A stretch of 64,000 nucleotides of DNA from CADEED01 sp043747875 (GCA_043747875.1 JAYTOI010000009.1:123753-187752); one strand, 5' to 3'. Shown: positions 27,492-36,334, counted from the stretch's first letter. Notes: generated from the sequence alone by a model not told the origin. Translations and numbers: made by a program.

Positions 27492-28130
27492 ATGCAAATC
27501 CGGTATTTCCGCCGCGCCCGCGCGGCACTCTGCTTCACGCTCCTGGTTTTTTTTGCGGCCTGCACGCCGGCCGACAATCCCTACACGAAGATCCAGAACC
27601 CGCCGTTGGTTCAGGCCCGGCTGTCGACCATGACCGTGCTGGCCACCGCCGACAACCTGGCCGCGGATCTCGCAACCCGCGGCTACCCGGCCACGACGTT
27701 CGCGTCTAACTATCCTGCCTCGGTGCGGGTCGAGGCGGGGTTGTGGCACCTGCCGGAAGACGTGGTCGCGCAGACACGGTATTTCATCGCGTCGTCGGGG
27801 CCGTCCATCCGCCTGGTGGTCGGGCTGTTGCCGCCGGATGTGCCGGCGGTCGATGCCTCCGTCGAGCGCGACTTCTATCGCAACGTGCTCGGCGCCGACG
27901 TGCCGCATTGGCCGGCGAACGTGCCGCGGCCCGACAACGCGCGCGTGCACGGATGGACGTTTTTCATCCCGAGCGTGGTCGAGGCGCGCAACAAATTCCG
28001 CGAGCACAATATCGCGATCGACTTCGCGCCGGTCGCGATCACGACGGCCTATCTAGGCGATCACAAGACGATGGGCATCCGCGCGCCCGACGGCGCAGTC
28101 ATCGAGCTCGTGGAGAGCGCGGCGCAGTAG
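27492..28130 (+). CDS. Lipoprotein of unknown function
   Basis: 212 residues. Signal peptide with lipobox-like VFFAAC at about residue 24. The mature protein has SLDNYPASVRVE-like conserved-looking stretches but no family I can name; the C-terminus (AITTAYLGDHKTMGIRAPDG, AVIELVES) looks like a vicinal-oxygen-chelate (glyoxalase-type) strand. It may therefore be a lipid-anchored VOC-like protein, a low-confidence reading. It faces away from the LhgO-like gene and is convergent with the following oxidase gene. Confidence 0.7.
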   Translation: MQIRYFRRARAALCFTLLVFFAACTPADNPYTKIQNPPLVQARLSTMTVLATADNLAADLATRGYPATTFASNYPASVRVEAGLWHLPEDVVAQTRYFIASSGPSIRLVVGLLPPDVPAVDASVERDFYRNVLGADVPHWPANVPRPDNARVHGWTFFIPSVVEARNKFREHNIAIDFAPVAITTAYLGDHKTMGIRAPDGAVIELVESAAQ

Positions 28131-28142
28131 CGGCTGCGCCGG

Positions 28143-29576
28143 TCATTTACGGGGGCTCGCGACCAACACCTTGCCTGGATTCATGATGCCGTTCGGATCG
28201 AACGCCTGCTTCACGCGGCGCATCAGCTCGAGCTCCACCGGATTGGCATAACGCTCGAGCTCGAATACCTTCAGCTGCCCGATGCCGTGCTCGGCCGAGA
28301 AGCTGCCGCCGAGCTCCTTCACGAAATCGTGGACGGCGCGGCGCAGCTTCGGTTCCACCGCCTGCAACTGAGCGATCTGATAACCCGGACGCTGATTGAT
28401 GTTGAAGTGCAGGTTGCCGTCGCCGAGATGTCCGTACGCCACGAGCACGCCCTGTGGCACGTGGTTCGCCACCCAGCCGCCGGCGCGCTCGATGAACCGC
28501 GGCACCTGCGAGACGGGCACGGAGATGTCGTGCTTGAGACTGGCGCCCTCCTTGCGCTGCGCTTCGGGGATCGATTCGCGCAGGCGCCAGAACGCTTCAC
28601 GCTCGCGCTCGCTGGTGGCGACCGCGGCATCGGTGACGAGCCCCATTCGAAGCGCATCGGCCAGCACGTGCTCGAGCACCGGCTGCAATGGCGCGTCGGC
28701 GCGCGAAGACGACAGCTCGCACAACACGTACCACTCGGCGGGCGAGGAGAGCGGGTCGACGACGCCCGGAATGTGTCTGGTGGTGAGGTCGATGCCGATG
28801 CGCGGGATCAGCTCGAAGGAGCTCACGGAGTCGCCGCTCCCGGCGCGCACACGCGCGAGCAGCTCGACGGCCGCATCGGGATCGCGCACGGCGGCGAATG
28901 CGGTGGCGTGGGCGCGCGGCGCCGGATACAGCTTGAGGCAGGCGGCCGTGATCACGCCCAGCGTGCCTTCGGCACCGAGAAACAGCGACTTGATGTCGTA
29001 GCCCGTATTGTCCTTGCGCAGGCCCGTGAGCGTTTCGAGCACGCGGCCGTCGGGCAGCACCACCTCGAGGCCGAGCACGAGCTCGCGCGCCATGCCGTAG
29101 CGGATCACATTGAGGCCGCCGGCATTCGTCGACAGATTGCCGCCGAGCATGCAGCTGCCCTCGCTGCCGAGCGACAGCGGCAGGTAGCGATCGGCCTGGG
29201 CGGCGGCGGCATGCAGGTCCGCGAGGATGCAGCCCGCCTCGGCGGTGATCGTGTAGTTAGCGGTGTCGACCGCACGGATGCGGTCGAGCCGCGCCAGCGA
29301 CAGCAGCACCTGGCTGCTGGAGGCATCGGGCGTCGCGCCGCCGCAGTAGCTGGTGTTGCCGCCTTGCGGAACCACGCCGATGTGCAGCTCATTGCACAGC
29401 GCGAGCACGCGCGCTACCGCGGCGGTGTCGGCCGGCGCCACGACCGCGAGCGCGTGGCCGCGATACTGCGCGCGGTGGTCGCGCAGCATGGGCGCGGTGC
29501 GAGCGGGGTCGTCGATGACGGCTTGGTCATCGAGCAGAGCACGCAGACGGTGAATGACGGCGGCGGAATCGAGCAC
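28143..29576 (-). CDS. FAD-linked D-2-hydroxyacid dehydrogenase, GlcD type
   Basis: 477 residues. The N-terminal PCMH FAD-binding domain shows VVPQGGNTSYCGGATPDASS and SEGSCMLGGNLSTNAGGLNV. The C-terminal cap ends ELGGSFSAEHGIGQLKVFEL and VKQAFDPNGIMNPGKVLV, typical of the GlcD/DLD/D2HGDH group, which oxidises D-lactate, glycolate or D-2-hydroxyglutarate. No Fe-S partner (GlcE/GlcF) is adjacent, so a D-2-hydroxyglutarate or D-lactate dehydrogenase is more likely than glycolate oxidase. The start is GTG, with TATGAT six bases upstream and no Shine-Dalgarno. Confidence 0.88.
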   Translation of the reverse strand: MLDSAAVIHRLRALLDDQAVIDDPARTAPMLRDHRAQYRGHALAVVAPADTAAVARVLALCNELHIGVVPQGGNTSYCGGATPDASSSQVLLSLARLDRIRAVDTANYTITAEAGCILADLHAAAAQADRYLPLSLGSEGSCMLGGNLSTNAGGLNVIRYGMARELVLGLEVVLPDGRVLETLTGLRKDNTGYDIKSLFLGAEGTLGVITAACLKLYPAPRAHATAFAAVRDPDAAVELLARVRAGSGDSVSSFELIPRIGIDLTTRHIPGVVDPLSSPAEWYVLCELSSSRADAPLQPVLEHVLADALRMGLVTDAAVATSEREREAFWRLRESIPEAQRKEGASLKHDISVPVSQVPRFIERAGGWVANHVPQGVLVAYGHLGDGNLHFNINQRPGYQIAQLQAVEPKLRRAVHDFVKELGGSFSAEHGIGQLKVFELERYANPVELELMRRVKQAFDPNGIMNPGKVLVASPRK

Positions 29577-29600
29577 ACGCGGATCATAGCGCGCGAGGTG

Positions 29601-29722
29601 GAAATGGGGTCACTCCCCAATTCCTAGCAAAAGGGGTCAGACCTCGTCAGGTTGGCACCAGCTACCCGAGGCGATGAGAGGTCTGACCCCTTTTGCTAGG
29701 AATTGGGGAGTGACCCCATTTC
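29601..29722. repeat. Perfect 45-base inverted repeat, GGGGTCA family
   Basis: The arms 29601-29645 and 29678-29722 are exact complements, separated by 32 bases. Each arm contains AATGGGGTCACTCCCC, a CCTAGC core and AAAAGGGGTCAGACCTC. The right arm includes the stop codon of the cyclopropane synthase gene (29721-29723), and the left arm ends 24 bases before the start of the next gene downstream. Such a long perfect hairpin should terminate or stabilise the upstream transcript. Perfect arms imply recent origin or ongoing correction. Confidence 0.92.
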
Positions 29723-31034
29723 ACGCCAGGGGCGCGCGCCGGCACCCGGGCTTGGTCAGCAGCATCTGCACCGTGCCGAGCTGGCGTTCCAGGAAGCCGC
29801 CTTCGCAGTAGCACAGGTAGTACTCCCACAGGCGCACGAAACTGTCCGAGTACCCGAGCTCGCGCACCTTGCCGAGATTGCCGAGGAAACGCTCGCGCCA
29901 GGCGCGCAGCGTGCGCGCGTAGTGCGGGCCGATATCCTCGAGATCGAACACCTTCATGTCGGTCGAGCGGGTCAGCGCGATCAGCAGCGCGGACACCGAG
30001 GGGATGAAGCTGCCCGGAAACACGTAGCGCTGAATGTAGTCGACCGACTTGAGCGCGCGCGCGTAGTACTGATCCTGAATCGTGATTGCCTGCAGCAGCA
30101 TCGCACCTTCGGGTTTCAACAAGCGCGAGCAGTGGTGGAGGTAGCCGTCCAGAAATTGCGCGCCGACGGCTTCGACCATCTCGATCGAAACCAGTTTGTC
30201 GTATGGACCGGCGAGGTCCGCGGTCAGGTCGCGGTAGTCCTCGAGCAGCACGGTGATGCGCTCCGACAGGCCGCGCTCGGCGATTTTCTTGATGGCGTAA
30301 TCCCGCTGCGCGGCCGAGATGGTCGTCGTGGTCACGCGGCAGCCGTACCGCTCCACGGCGTGAATCGCGAAGCCACCCCATCCGCTGCCGATCTCGAGCA
30401 CGTGATCTGTGGGCTTCAGGTCGAGCTTGCGGCACACGGCTTCGAACTTGGCCGTCGAGGCCACTTCGAGCGAGGCGTCGGGCCGCGGAAAGATGGCGCA
30501 GGAATAAGCCATCGTGGGATCCAGCATGATCTCGTACAGCGCGTTGCCGAGGTCGTAGTGCGCGGCGATGTTGCGCGCGCTGCCGCTCTTGCTGTTGCGA
30601 TTCGCCCAGTGGAAGAGCTTGAGCAGCGGCTGGCTGACGAAGGCCCAGCGTCCGTCCAGCGCGTTCATCTGCTCGCGGTTCGCGACAAAGATGCGGACGA
30701 GGCTCGTGAGGTCGTCGCAGCGCCACAGTCCGCGGATGTACGCCTCGCCGGCGCCCACCGTGCCGCCGAACGCCGCGTCCGCGAACAACTGCCAATGATG
30801 GATGCGCAGTGTGACGCCGAGGTCGTGCGCGACAGAGCGTGAACCGAAGCGATGCTGCCTGCCGTCGGGCTCGATGAGCCGCAGCTCGCCATGGCGGAAG
30901 CGCGCCAGCTGTCCGAGCAGCAGCTTGCGTCCGAGTCGCGCGAGCAGCGACGGGCGCTGCCCGAGCGGCAGGGCGAAGGCGCGGGAAAGGAGCGGGGCCT
31001 TGATCGAAGACCGGACCGGAGATGGAGTAGTCAT
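29721..31034 (-). CDS. cfa: Cyclopropane-fatty-acyl-phospholipid synthase family methyltransferase
   Basis: 437 residues, close to Cfa. The SAM motif HVLEIGSGWGGFAIHAVERY lies near residue 205, preceded by RNIAAHYDLGNALYEIMLDP, and the active-site region SIEMVEAVGAQF follows. The family transfers methylene or methyl groups from SAM to double bonds of membrane phospholipid acyl chains. It is the third gene of a cluster with DUF1365 and an FAD oxidoreductase and overlaps the DUF1365 stop by four bases. In that context it could make a methylated unsaturated or furan fatty acid rather than a plain cyclopropane. Confidence 0.9.
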   Translation of the reverse strand: MTTPSPVRSSIKAPLLSRAFALPLGQRPSLLARLGRKLLLGQLARFRHGELRLIEPDGRQHRFGSRSVAHDLGVTLRIHHWQLFADAAFGGTVGAGEAYIRGLWRCDDLTSLVRIFVANREQMNALDGRWAFVSQPLLKLFHWANRNSKSGSARNIAAHYDLGNALYEIMLDPTMAYSCAIFPRPDASLEVASTAKFEAVCRKLDLKPTDHVLEIGSGWGGFAIHAVERYGCRVTTTTISAAQRDYAIKKIAERGLSERITVLLEDYRDLTADLAGPYDKLVSIEMVEAVGAQFLDGYLHHCSRLLKPEGAMLLQAITIQDQYYARALKSVDYIQRYVFPGSFIPSVSALLIALTRSTDMKVFDLEDIGPHYARTLRAWRERFLGNLGKVRELGYSDSFVRLWEYYLCYCEGGFLERQLGTVQMLLTKPGCRRAPLA

Positions 31035-31840
31035 GTTTGAGATTGCGCAGCGTCCGCGCGCCTGGATGGATGGAGGTGGATCGGCGCGCGCTTCAACCAC
31101 AACTTGAGCGCCTGCCAGTGAATGAGGGACACCACCTTGAGCGTCATCAGTGGGAAACTGACGAGCGCGCGCGCCAGTGAGCCGGCAGTCATCGGCTGAC
31201 GCCTGAGGCGCAGCGTCGCGTCGAAGCGCGGCGTGGCTTCGCCCTCGTGCTCCACTGCCGGCCAATTTTCCATGTGAACGTGCAGCCCTTCCGCCGGCGC
31301 GCTGAAACACCACTCGTAGCGCATGTCCATGGGCATGAACGGCGAGACGTGGAACTCTTTGTCGAAGCTGAAACGCCAGGCGCGCGTGCCGCGACCCTGG
31401 TCTTCGATTGGGGCATCCGCCACCGGCAACACGTACGCGTGCCGCTCTTTCCACGGCGTGTTGGTGATCTGCGCGACGATGGTCTCGACGCACGAGTCGT
31501 GCTCGTCGTACACGTAGTAGAAGCTCACGGGGTTGAAGCTGTAACCGAAAAAACGCAGATGCGTCAGCAGTCGGATCGGCCCGCGCGGCCGGCGTCCGGT
31601 GCGCTGCAGGATCAGATCGCGCACGGCTGAATCGAGCGGAAGGTCTGTCGGGCCCAGGAAATCTTCGCGCTTGAAGCGGGCGAGCGCGGGCCGGCGTGCG
31701 GACCACAGCCAGCGACCCTCGAACAGCGTCGGCAGCTCGGCGAGATCGATGAAGCTCATGAAAATGCGGTACCGAAACGCATTCCTGGCCGGCCCGAAGC
31801 GCCGGTGCTGAATCCATCCCGTGTACAACGCGCTGTTCAT
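31031..31840 (-). CDS. DUF1365 family protein
   Basis: 269 residues. SALYTGWIQHRRFGPARNAF opens the protein, then LTHLRFFGYSFNPVSFYYVY, SFDKEFHVSPFMPMDMRYEW and a C-terminal VSLIHWQALKLWLKRAP: the DUF1365 pattern. Biochemical function is unproven; the gene nearly always travels with a COG2907-type FAD protein and a Cfa-like methyltransferase, as here. ATG at 31840 lies five bases past the FAD gene's stop, and its own end overlaps the cfa start. Confidence 0.9.
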   Translation of the reverse strand: MNSALYTGWIQHRRFGPARNAFRYRIFMSFIDLAELPTLFEGRWLWSARRPALARFKREDFLGPTDLPLDSAVRDLILQRTGRRPRGPIRLLTHLRFFGYSFNPVSFYYVYDEHDSCVETIVAQITNTPWKERHAYVLPVADAPIEDQGRGTRAWRFSFDKEFHVSPFMPMDMRYEWCFSAPAEGLHVHMENWPAVEHEGEATPRFDATLRLRRQPMTAGSLARALVSFPLMTLKVVSLIHWQALKLWLKRAPIHLHPSRRADAAQSQT

Positions 31841-31845
31841 GATGG

Positions 31846-33159
31846 CTATACGGCAGTCGCAAGCAGTGCGGATGCAGCCGCATCGACGCGCAAGCTGCGC
31901 TCGAATTCCTCGAGTGCCCACTCCGCGCTCACGACGCCGTCCTCGTGGAAGCCGTAGCGCCAGTAGGCGCCGCAATAGAAGGTGCGCGACCGGCCGCTGA
32001 TCTCGGCGCGCCGCTTCTGCGCGGCGACGCCGCTCGGTAGATAGACCGGATGGTGGTAGGCGATCTTGCGGATGACCTTCGCCGGGTCGATGTCCGCGCC
32101 ACGGTTGAGTGTCACGAGAAATTTCACCGGCGCGTCGAGCGACTGCAGCACGTTCATGTCGTAGGTGAGCGCTACGCGATCGCGCTCCCGGTCGTGGCGC
32201 GAGTCGAGCAGACCATGGTCCATCAAATGACAGTTCCACGCCGCCCGCGCGCGCTGTGCGCGCGGCAACATCGACTGGTCGGTGTGCAGGATCGCTTCGT
32301 TTTTCTGATACGGAAATGCGCCGAGGACCGCGCGCTCCGCCTCGCTGGCGCCGTCCAGGATGCGCAGCGCCTGGTCGCTGTGACAGGCGAAGAACACGTA
32401 GTCGAATCGCTCGACGCTGCCGATGGCGGTGCGCACCGTGACGCCGGCGCGGTCGCGCCGCACGCTCGTCACCGGCGTGTCGAGCCGGATGCGTTCGATG
32501 AACGGTGCCGTGAGCTTTCTCGCGTATTCGCGCGAGCCGCCCTTGACCGCCTGCCAGACCGGGCGATTGCTGATGTTCAGGAAGCCGTGTTTGTCGAAGA
32601 ACTCGACGAAGAAGCGCGCCGGGAAAGACAGCATGGCGCGCTCGGTGGCGGACCAGATGGCCATGCCCATTGGCACGATGTAGCGCTCGCGGAAGGACTG
32701 CGAGTAGCGGTTGCGCTCGAGGTATTCGCCCAGTGTCAGTGTGTCGTCGTCGGAGGCGAGCAGCGCGCGGGCTTCGCGGTTGAAGCGCAGGATGTCGCGG
32801 ATCATTCTGAGGAACGACGGGCGCAGCAGGTTGCGCCGCTGCGCGAACAGCGAGTTCACCGACGTGCCGTTGTATTCGAGGCCGTTGCGCTCGTCGCGCA
32901 GACTGAAGCTCATGTTGGAGCTCTGGTACTCGACACCGAGCTCATCGAGCAGCGCGATGAAGCGCGGATAGGTCCAGTCGTTGAAGACGATGAACCCGGT
33001 ATCTATCGCGTACCGCCGGCCCTCCCAGTCGACGTCCACGGTGTTCGTATGACCCCCGATGTGGGAGCCAGCCTCGAAGACCGTGATGTCGTGCTCGCGG
33101 TGCAGGCGGGCGGCGACGACCATGCCGGAGATGCCCGAACCGATGATGGCGACTTGCAT
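31846..33159 (-). CDS. COG2907-type FAD-dependent oxidoreductase
   Basis: 437 residues. FAD-binding VAIIGSGISGMVVAARL, then GSHIGGHTNTVDVDWEGRRY and DTGFIVFNDWTYPRFIALLD are characteristic of this amine-oxidase-like group. The C-terminus RTFYCGAYWRYGFHEDGVVS closes the FAD domain. A relative in Rhodobacter (UfaD) desaturates methylated acyl chains on the way to furan fatty acids; that function here is inference from family and neighbours. First gene of the three-gene unit. Upstream lies a 220-base gap before the desaturase. Confidence 0.9.
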   Translation of the reverse strand: MQVAIIGSGISGMVVAARLHREHDITVFEAGSHIGGHTNTVDVDWEGRRYAIDTGFIVFNDWTYPRFIALLDELGVEYQSSNMSFSLRDERNGLEYNGTSVNSLFAQRRNLLRPSFLRMIRDILRFNREARALLASDDDTLTLGEYLERNRYSQSFRERYIVPMGMAIWSATERAMLSFPARFFVEFFDKHGFLNISNRPVWQAVKGGSREYARKLTAPFIERIRLDTPVTSVRRDRAGVTVRTAIGSVERFDYVFFACHSDQALRILDGASEAERAVLGAFPYQKNEAILHTDQSMLPRAQRARAAWNCHLMDHGLLDSRHDRERDRVALTYDMNVLQSLDAPVKFLVTLNRGADIDPAKVIRKIAYHHPVYLPSGVAAQKRRAEISGRSRTFYCGAYWRYGFHEDGVVSAEWALEEFERSLRVDAAASALLATAV

Positions 33160-33382
33160 TGAAATAAGACGCCTGTGACGGTAGTTACCTGGCTCTACGG
33201 GGGTGAGGGCCGGGTGGATGCAGGGGGAGTACGGCGACGCGCATGTTCTCGCGGGCATCCGTCCAGCAAGCGTCGGTGTGGGACGAGGGGGAGGAAGAGG
33301 GAGGCGCACACCCGGAAGTCGTCGGGCGCGAAGATTGAGCGGAGAGCCGGGCCCGAGAGCCGGGCCGAGAGCAGGACGATTG

Positions 33383-34444
33383 TCAGTCGCGCGGCAGCGG
33401 TCTGATCCGGCGCGGATGGTGGTCTCGCACGGAGATCGGCACGGGCTTGAGATCCCAGATGATTCCGAGCCAGGACATGAGCTTGAGCAGGTAGAACGTC
33501 ACATCGACCTCCCACCAATAGAAACCCTGACGCGTCGAGCTCGGGTAGTGGTGATGGTTGTTGTGCCAACCCTCACCGAGGGTGATCAGCGCGAGAAACC
33601 AGTTGTTGCGGCTCGAGTCGCCCGTTTTATAACGTTGCCGACCAAATACATGCGACAGCGAGTTGATGGTGTACGTGCCGTGCGAGCACAGCACCGTCGA
33701 CACGAAGAAGCCCCAGATGAGCATCTGCCAGCCGTTGGTGCCGAGGGCCGGCACGTATTTTTCGAGCGCTGCGCCGAGGAAGAACATGGCGACCGCCAGC
33801 AACACGGGGACGATGATGTCGAAGCGATCGAGCCAGCGCAGCTCGGGGAAATTCAGCAGATCGCGCACGCGCTTGAGATCCGGCGCGAAGCCTTTCTTCG
33901 ACAGGAACCAGCTCATGTGCGCGCGCATGAAGCCGTGCTGGATGGGCGAGTGCGCGTCTCGCGCCTGGTCCGAATACTGATGGTGATCGCGATGATGCGC
34001 GGCCCACCAGATGGGCCCGCGCTGCACGGCCGACGAGCCGAGCACGCCGAACAGGAACTGCGCAACGCGCGAGGTCTTGAACGACTTGTGCGAGAAATAA
34101 CGGTGATAGAAACCCGTGATTGCGAACATGCGGATGAAATACAGCGCGATGCAGACGATGACGGCAATCGGACTCCAGCCGACGGCGAGCACGAACAAAC
34201 AAGCCGCATGCATCAGGATGAACGGCAGGGTTCGCAGCCAGTCGATGCCGTCTGTGCCCAAGTCGCGGGTTTGCGCGTCGACAGTCGAGGCCCTGCTGGT
34301 GTCGAACCAGTTCAGCAGCGCGCGTCCCAGGCGGACCAGCGGGTTGGCGGAGGTTGGTGTGTCGGCACTCATGTCGTTGAACAGAATCCACTGAAGCGAT
34401 CGCTGCGAAAACGGCGGATCGCGAAGGTGCGAATGTTTTCCCAT
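33383..34444 (-). CDS. Membrane acyl-CoA (delta-9 type) fatty acid desaturase
   Basis: 353 residues. Three histidine boxes bind the di-iron centre: HRYFSH, HRDHH and HNNHHH. Four membrane helices flank them (PFILMHAACLFVLAVGW and others). It introduces double bonds into saturated acyl chains using O2. ATG at 34444 has GAGGG upstream; an internal ATG at 34372 (MSADTPTSAN) would shorten it by 24 residues and is the alternative. It precedes the FAD-DUF1365-cfa unit on the same strand, so it could furnish its unsaturated substrate. Confidence 0.9.
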   Translation of the reverse strand: MGKHSHLRDPPFSQRSLQWILFNDMSADTPTSANPLVRLGRALLNWFDTSRASTVDAQTRDLGTDGIDWLRTLPFILMHAACLFVLAVGWSPIAVIVCIALYFIRMFAITGFYHRYFSHKSFKTSRVAQFLFGVLGSSAVQRGPIWWAAHHRDHHQYSDQARDAHSPIQHGFMRAHMSWFLSKKGFAPDLKRVRDLLNFPELRWLDRFDIIVPVLLAVAMFFLGAALEKYVPALGTNGWQMLIWGFFVSTVLCSHGTYTINSLSHVFGRQRYKTGDSSRNNWFLALITLGEGWHNNHHHYPSSTRQGFYWWEVDVTFYLLKLMSWLGIIWDLKPVPISVRDHHPRRIRPLPRD

Positions 34445-34477
34445 TCGGCCCTCGGACTGCCCTGAAGCAGGTCGCGT

Positions 34478-35407
34478 TTAAGAGGCGTCGCCGGGTGCGG
34501 CAGTTCGCTGTTCCAGCGCCGCGATGCGCTCTTCGAGCGGCGGGTGACTCATGAACAGGCGCTGCAGGCCCTGCGCGACCCCGCCGTTGATGCCGAATGC
34601 CTTGAGCGCCTCGGGCATCTGATTAGGGGAATGCTTACCCTGCGCTGCCGCAGACTGCGCGCGCCGCAGAGACTGGAGCGCGCCGATCATCGCGGGTGCG
34701 CCGGCGAGGTAGGCGCCGCCTTCGTCCGCGCGGAATTCGCGCCGGCGCGAGAACCACGCCACGATCATGCTGGCGAAGAGGCTGAGCACGATTTCCGCGA
34801 CGAACACGGTGACGAAGTAGCCGATGCCGCCGCGATTTTCCTGGTTGTTGCCGCGCATGGCGCTGTCGACGATGCCGCCAATGATGCGCGCGAAGAAGAT
34901 GACGAACGTGTTGAGCACGCCCTGGATGAGCGTGAGCGTGACCATGTCGCCATTGGCGATGTGCGCCACTTCGTGACCCAGCACCGCCTCCACTTCATCG
35001 CGACGCATGGAGCGCAGCAGGCCCGTGCTGACCGCGACCAGCGCGTTGTTCTTTCGCGGACCGGTGGCAAACGCGTTGGGCTGCGGAGAATCGAAGATGC
35101 CGACCTCGGGCATGGCGATGTGCGCCGTCTCGGCGAACTTGCGCACCGTGGCAACCAGCCACGCCTCGGTCTCGTCGCGCGGCGTATCGATGACACGGAC
35201 GCCCATCATCCGCTTGGCCATCCACTTGGAGATGGCAAGCGAGATGAACGCGCCGCCGAAGCCGAAGATGGCGGCGAAGAGGAGCAGGCCCTGGTAATTG
35301 GTGCCGCGGCGCGCGAGGTACTCGTCGAGCCCGAAGATGTGAATGACGGCCGTCAACAGCAGGATGACGGCAAGGTTCGTGGCGATGAACAGGCCAATAC
35401 GTTTCAT
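34478..35407 (-). CDS. htpX: Membrane protease HtpX
   Basis: 309 residues. Two N-terminal helices (LFIATNLAVILLLTAVIHIF and a second at about 40-60), zinc site EAVLGHEVAHIANGDMV with HExxH, two more helices, and the third ligand Glu in SRRREFRADEGGAYL. It degrades misfolded membrane proteins in concert with FtsH. The C-terminal SHPPLEERIAALEQR is conserved. It lies 33 bases upstream of the desaturase, so read-through between them is possible. Confidence 0.96.
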   Translation of the reverse strand: MKRIGLFIATNLAVILLLTAVIHIFGLDEYLARRGTNYQGLLLFAAIFGFGGAFISLAISKWMAKRMMGVRVIDTPRDETEAWLVATVRKFAETAHIAMPEVGIFDSPQPNAFATGPRKNNALVAVSTGLLRSMRRDEVEAVLGHEVAHIANGDMVTLTLIQGVLNTFVIFFARIIGGIVDSAMRGNNQENRGGIGYFVTVFVAEIVLSLFASMIVAWFSRRREFRADEGGAYLAGAPAMIGALQSLRRAQSAAAQGKHSPNQMPEALKAFGINGGVAQGLQRLFMSHPPLEERIAALEQRTAAPGDAS

Positions 35408-35498
35408 GGCTTGATGCGACTCCGGTCTGCGGTGCAGGGGTTGGCGCTGTTTCTGGCGGCGAACGGCGGGAATTCAACCCCAAATGATGCTTTTTGAA

Positions 35499-35984
35499 TC
35501 AAGCGCTTAGGATGAAGTCGACGATTGCCTGGGGGTCGTCCAGCGGCAGCCTGAAACCCGCGTAACCCGCGAGCGTCACACCGTCCGGAACGGCCACCGC
35601 GGCGATCGTTGGATCGTCCACCGCGAGCGGCGTACCGACGCCGCGAAATACTTCGACACGGCGAAGCCATTCGAGTTGCTTGAACCCCTCGATGAGTACC
35701 ACGTCGACTGGGCGCAGCTGGCCGAGCAAGATTTGCAAACTGGCGGGTTCGGCGGAGGACGCGATTCGGGCCCAGCCGCGATCCGAAGCCACGATCACTT
35801 CCGCGGCGCCGGCGACCCGATGTCGGTAGCTGTCCTTGCCCGGCGAATCGAGTTCGATGTCGTGGTGATGGGTGTGCTTGATGGTCGATACGCTGAGCCC
35901 GCGCGACTGCAGCGCGGGAATGAGCCGTTCCATCAGCGTCGTCTTGCCGCTGCCCTGGGAACCGATGATGGCAACGACGCGCAT
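35499..35984 (-). CDS. mobB: Molybdopterin-guanine dinucleotide biosynthesis adapter MobB
   Basis: 161 residues. Walker A loop VVAIIGSQGSGKTTLMERLI at the N-terminus, then LSVSTIKHTHHHDIELDSPG and HRVAGAAEVIVASDRGW, the standard MobB pattern. MobB binds GTP and assists MobA in making the guanine dinucleotide form of the cofactor. It is separate from the main cofactor operon (39.8-45 kb). Confidence 0.93.
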   Translation of the reverse strand: MRVVAIIGSQGSGKTTLMERLIPALQSRGLSVSTIKHTHHHDIELDSPGKDSYRHRVAGAAEVIVASDRGWARIASSAEPASLQILLGQLRPVDVVLIEGFKQLEWLRRVEVFRGVGTPLAVDDPTIAAVAVPDGVTLAGYAGFRLPLDDPQAIVDFILSA

Positions 35985-36013
35985 TTCACGTTCCAGTGCT
36001 CGACTCTAACTAA

Positions 36014-36334
36014 TCAGTAGTTTTGGGCTTCTTCTTCGTCCGGATCGTCGTCGTCGTCGTCATCGTCGTCCTCATCTTCGTCCTCGTCCTCGTCGAAATC
36101 CTCTTCTTCTTCTTCCTCATCGTCGTCCGCATCATCGGACCAGCCTTCAGGCTCGACGGTGGGCTCCAGGTCGAGTTCGTGCCAGGTGTCGAGATCGAGT
36201 TCCTCGGTCTCGCCATCCAGGTATTCGATTTCAACGAGTTCGTTGTCCTCGTCGACGGACAGCACGCGGAAGGTTTCGTCCTCTTCCTTGTTCTCGTACC
36301 ACTTGCCGGTGACCGGTGCGTATTCTCTGCCCAC
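36014..36334 (-). CDS. DUF6763-like small acidic protein
   Basis: 106 residues. The conserved part VGREYAPVTGKWYENKEEDE, TFRVLSVDEDNELVEIEYLD and ELDLDTWHELDLEP resembles a small family found in gammaproteobacteria (DUF6763), function unknown. The start is a GTG giving the VGREYAP head; the upstream frame is not conserved in type. The C-terminal 35 residues are almost only Asp and Glu, encoded by GTC/TTC-rich triplets at 36046-36125. A run this acidic could act as a nucleic-acid mimic or protein-binding tail. Confidence 0.75.
   Translation of the reverse strand: MGREYAPVTGKWYENKEEDETFRVLSVDEDNELVEIEYLDGETEELDLDTWHELDLEPTVEPEGWSDDADDDEEEEEEDFDEDEDEDEDDDDDDDDDPDEEEAQNY

Noticed and set aside
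33330..33382. Repeated GAGAGCCGGGC units considered as a regulatory repeat
   Set aside because: Only two close copies in a GC-rich stretch; could arise by chance and shows no dyad linked to a promoter.
36046..36125. Tandem GTC-rich tract, considered as a CRISPR or repeat array
   Set aside because: It is in frame within a gene and encodes an Asp/Glu tail; there are no spaced repeats.
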